Shown piece after piece: positions 63,751 through 64,000 of a DNA stretch of 64,000 bases (position 1 is the first letter of the stretch; each line of letters opens with the position of its first letter). Source of the stretch: Cecembia calidifontis (GTDB lineage Bacteria > Bacteroidota > Bacteroidia > Cytophagales > Cyclobacteriaceae); the NCBI RefSeq assembly GCF_004216715.1, contig NZ_SGXG01000001.1, forward strand, positions 1,989,001-2,053,000, in the 5' to 3' direction. The position numbers and the translations under genes were made by a program. The notes beneath the pieces are model-generated. The model searched no databases and was not told where the DNA came from. It saw only the letters and a program-made list of their open reading frames with translations.

Positions 63751-64000
63751 ATGGAAAAACGTGTTTTAGTTCTAAATCTTGATCATTCTCCTGTAGCCAT
63801 AGTACCGGTTCAGAAGGCGCTCGTTTTGTCCATTTTGGAAAAAGTAAGCTGCCTGAGTTATTATGAGTCGCTCATTATCCGAACTGTCAATCAAGAGTTC
63901 AAATATCCTGCGGTCATCCGGCTCAATGAATATAAAAGCATTCCATATAAGGGCGTTTTACTCAATAGGGCCAATCTGTTCAAAAGAGATGGTCATGAAT
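63751..64000 (+). CDS. HNH endonuclease family protein (3' partial)
   Basis: The window ends inside this gene; 83 codons are visible, from ATG 63751. The N-terminus MEKRVLVLNLDHSPVAIVPV, then KALVLSILEKVSCLSYY and YPAVIRLNEYKSIPYKGVLL, followed by NRANLFKRDGH, matches the N-terminal part of a common Bacteroidota HNH endonuclease protein, just before its zinc/HNH region. The catalytic part lies outside the window, so the call rests on the N-terminus only. Confidence 0.75.
   Translation, partial: MEKRVLVLNLDHSPVAIVPVQKALVLSILEKVSCLSYYESLIIRTVNQEFKYPAVIRLNEYKSIPYKGVLLNRANLFKRDGHE

Noticed and set aside
1..64000. CRISPR arrays, tRNA or rRNA genes, prophage modules
   Set aside because: No direct-repeat arrays, no tRNA-like cloverleaf in the intergenic regions, and no phage structural genes were seen.

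Overview
The window comes from the chromosome of a Bacteroidota bacterium, most likely a Cytophagales/Cyclobacteriaceae-type marine or soil organism. This is inferred from a SusC/SusD pair, FG-GAP/ASPIC lipoproteins, type IX secretion genes (PorV-like and PorU2-like), a PadR/PspC pair, short lipobox signal peptides and moderately AT-rich codon use. Nothing here fixes the species. I found no tRNA, rRNA or CRISPR array.

Layout. 1-13 kb is a nutrient-uptake locus: SusC (its start lies outside the window), SusD, a 13-motif FG-GAP/ASPIC lipoprotein, a creatininase-family amidohydrolase, a glycosylasparaginase, CutC, and a second FG-GAP lipoprotein carrying a haem c-type CSACH motif. A two-CBS protein and a lipoprotein follow. 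14.9-18.2 kb is an insertion-sequence island with an intact IS4-family element, an intact IS1595-family element and about 0.9 kb of decayed DNA between them. 18.4-28.8 kb holds a YdcF-type membrane protein, a small membrane protein, a large FAD/Fe-S 2-hydroxyacid dehydrogenase, a TPP-riboswitch-controlled thiamin salvage operon (thiM-thiE-thiD-tenA), an S8 peptidase lipoprotein split by a one-base frameshift, and a beta-CASP metallo-beta-lactamase RNase-like protein. An IS1182-family element follows at 28.9-30.7 kb.

30.7-45.7 kb holds PspC/PadR, the PorV-like/PorU2-like pair, a DedA/VTT protein, a cystathionine gamma-synthase-type PLP enzyme, a dolichyl-phosphate-mannose-synthase-like GT2, glutamyl-tRNA reductase (hemA) and a helix-hairpin-helix protein. 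A Fur/PerR-like dyad lies in the hemA intergenic region. 46.3-52.8 kb carries a Crp/Fnr regulator with an FNR-like cysteine pattern, then a tightly overlapping run: rhodanese, DUF547, FAD/NAD(P)H oxidoreductase, membrane polyferredoxin and processive GT2. This looks like an envelope redox operon and is my best candidate for an undescribed system. 52.8-60.5 kb on the minus strand is a TamB-like giant, a photolyase, a Smr protein and a helical unknown. tsaD, an IS3-family element with a -1 frameshift signal and a 3' hairpin, smpB and the start of an HNH endonuclease gene close the window.

Four different IS families in 64 kb, three of them apparently intact at both ends, point to recent IS activity.
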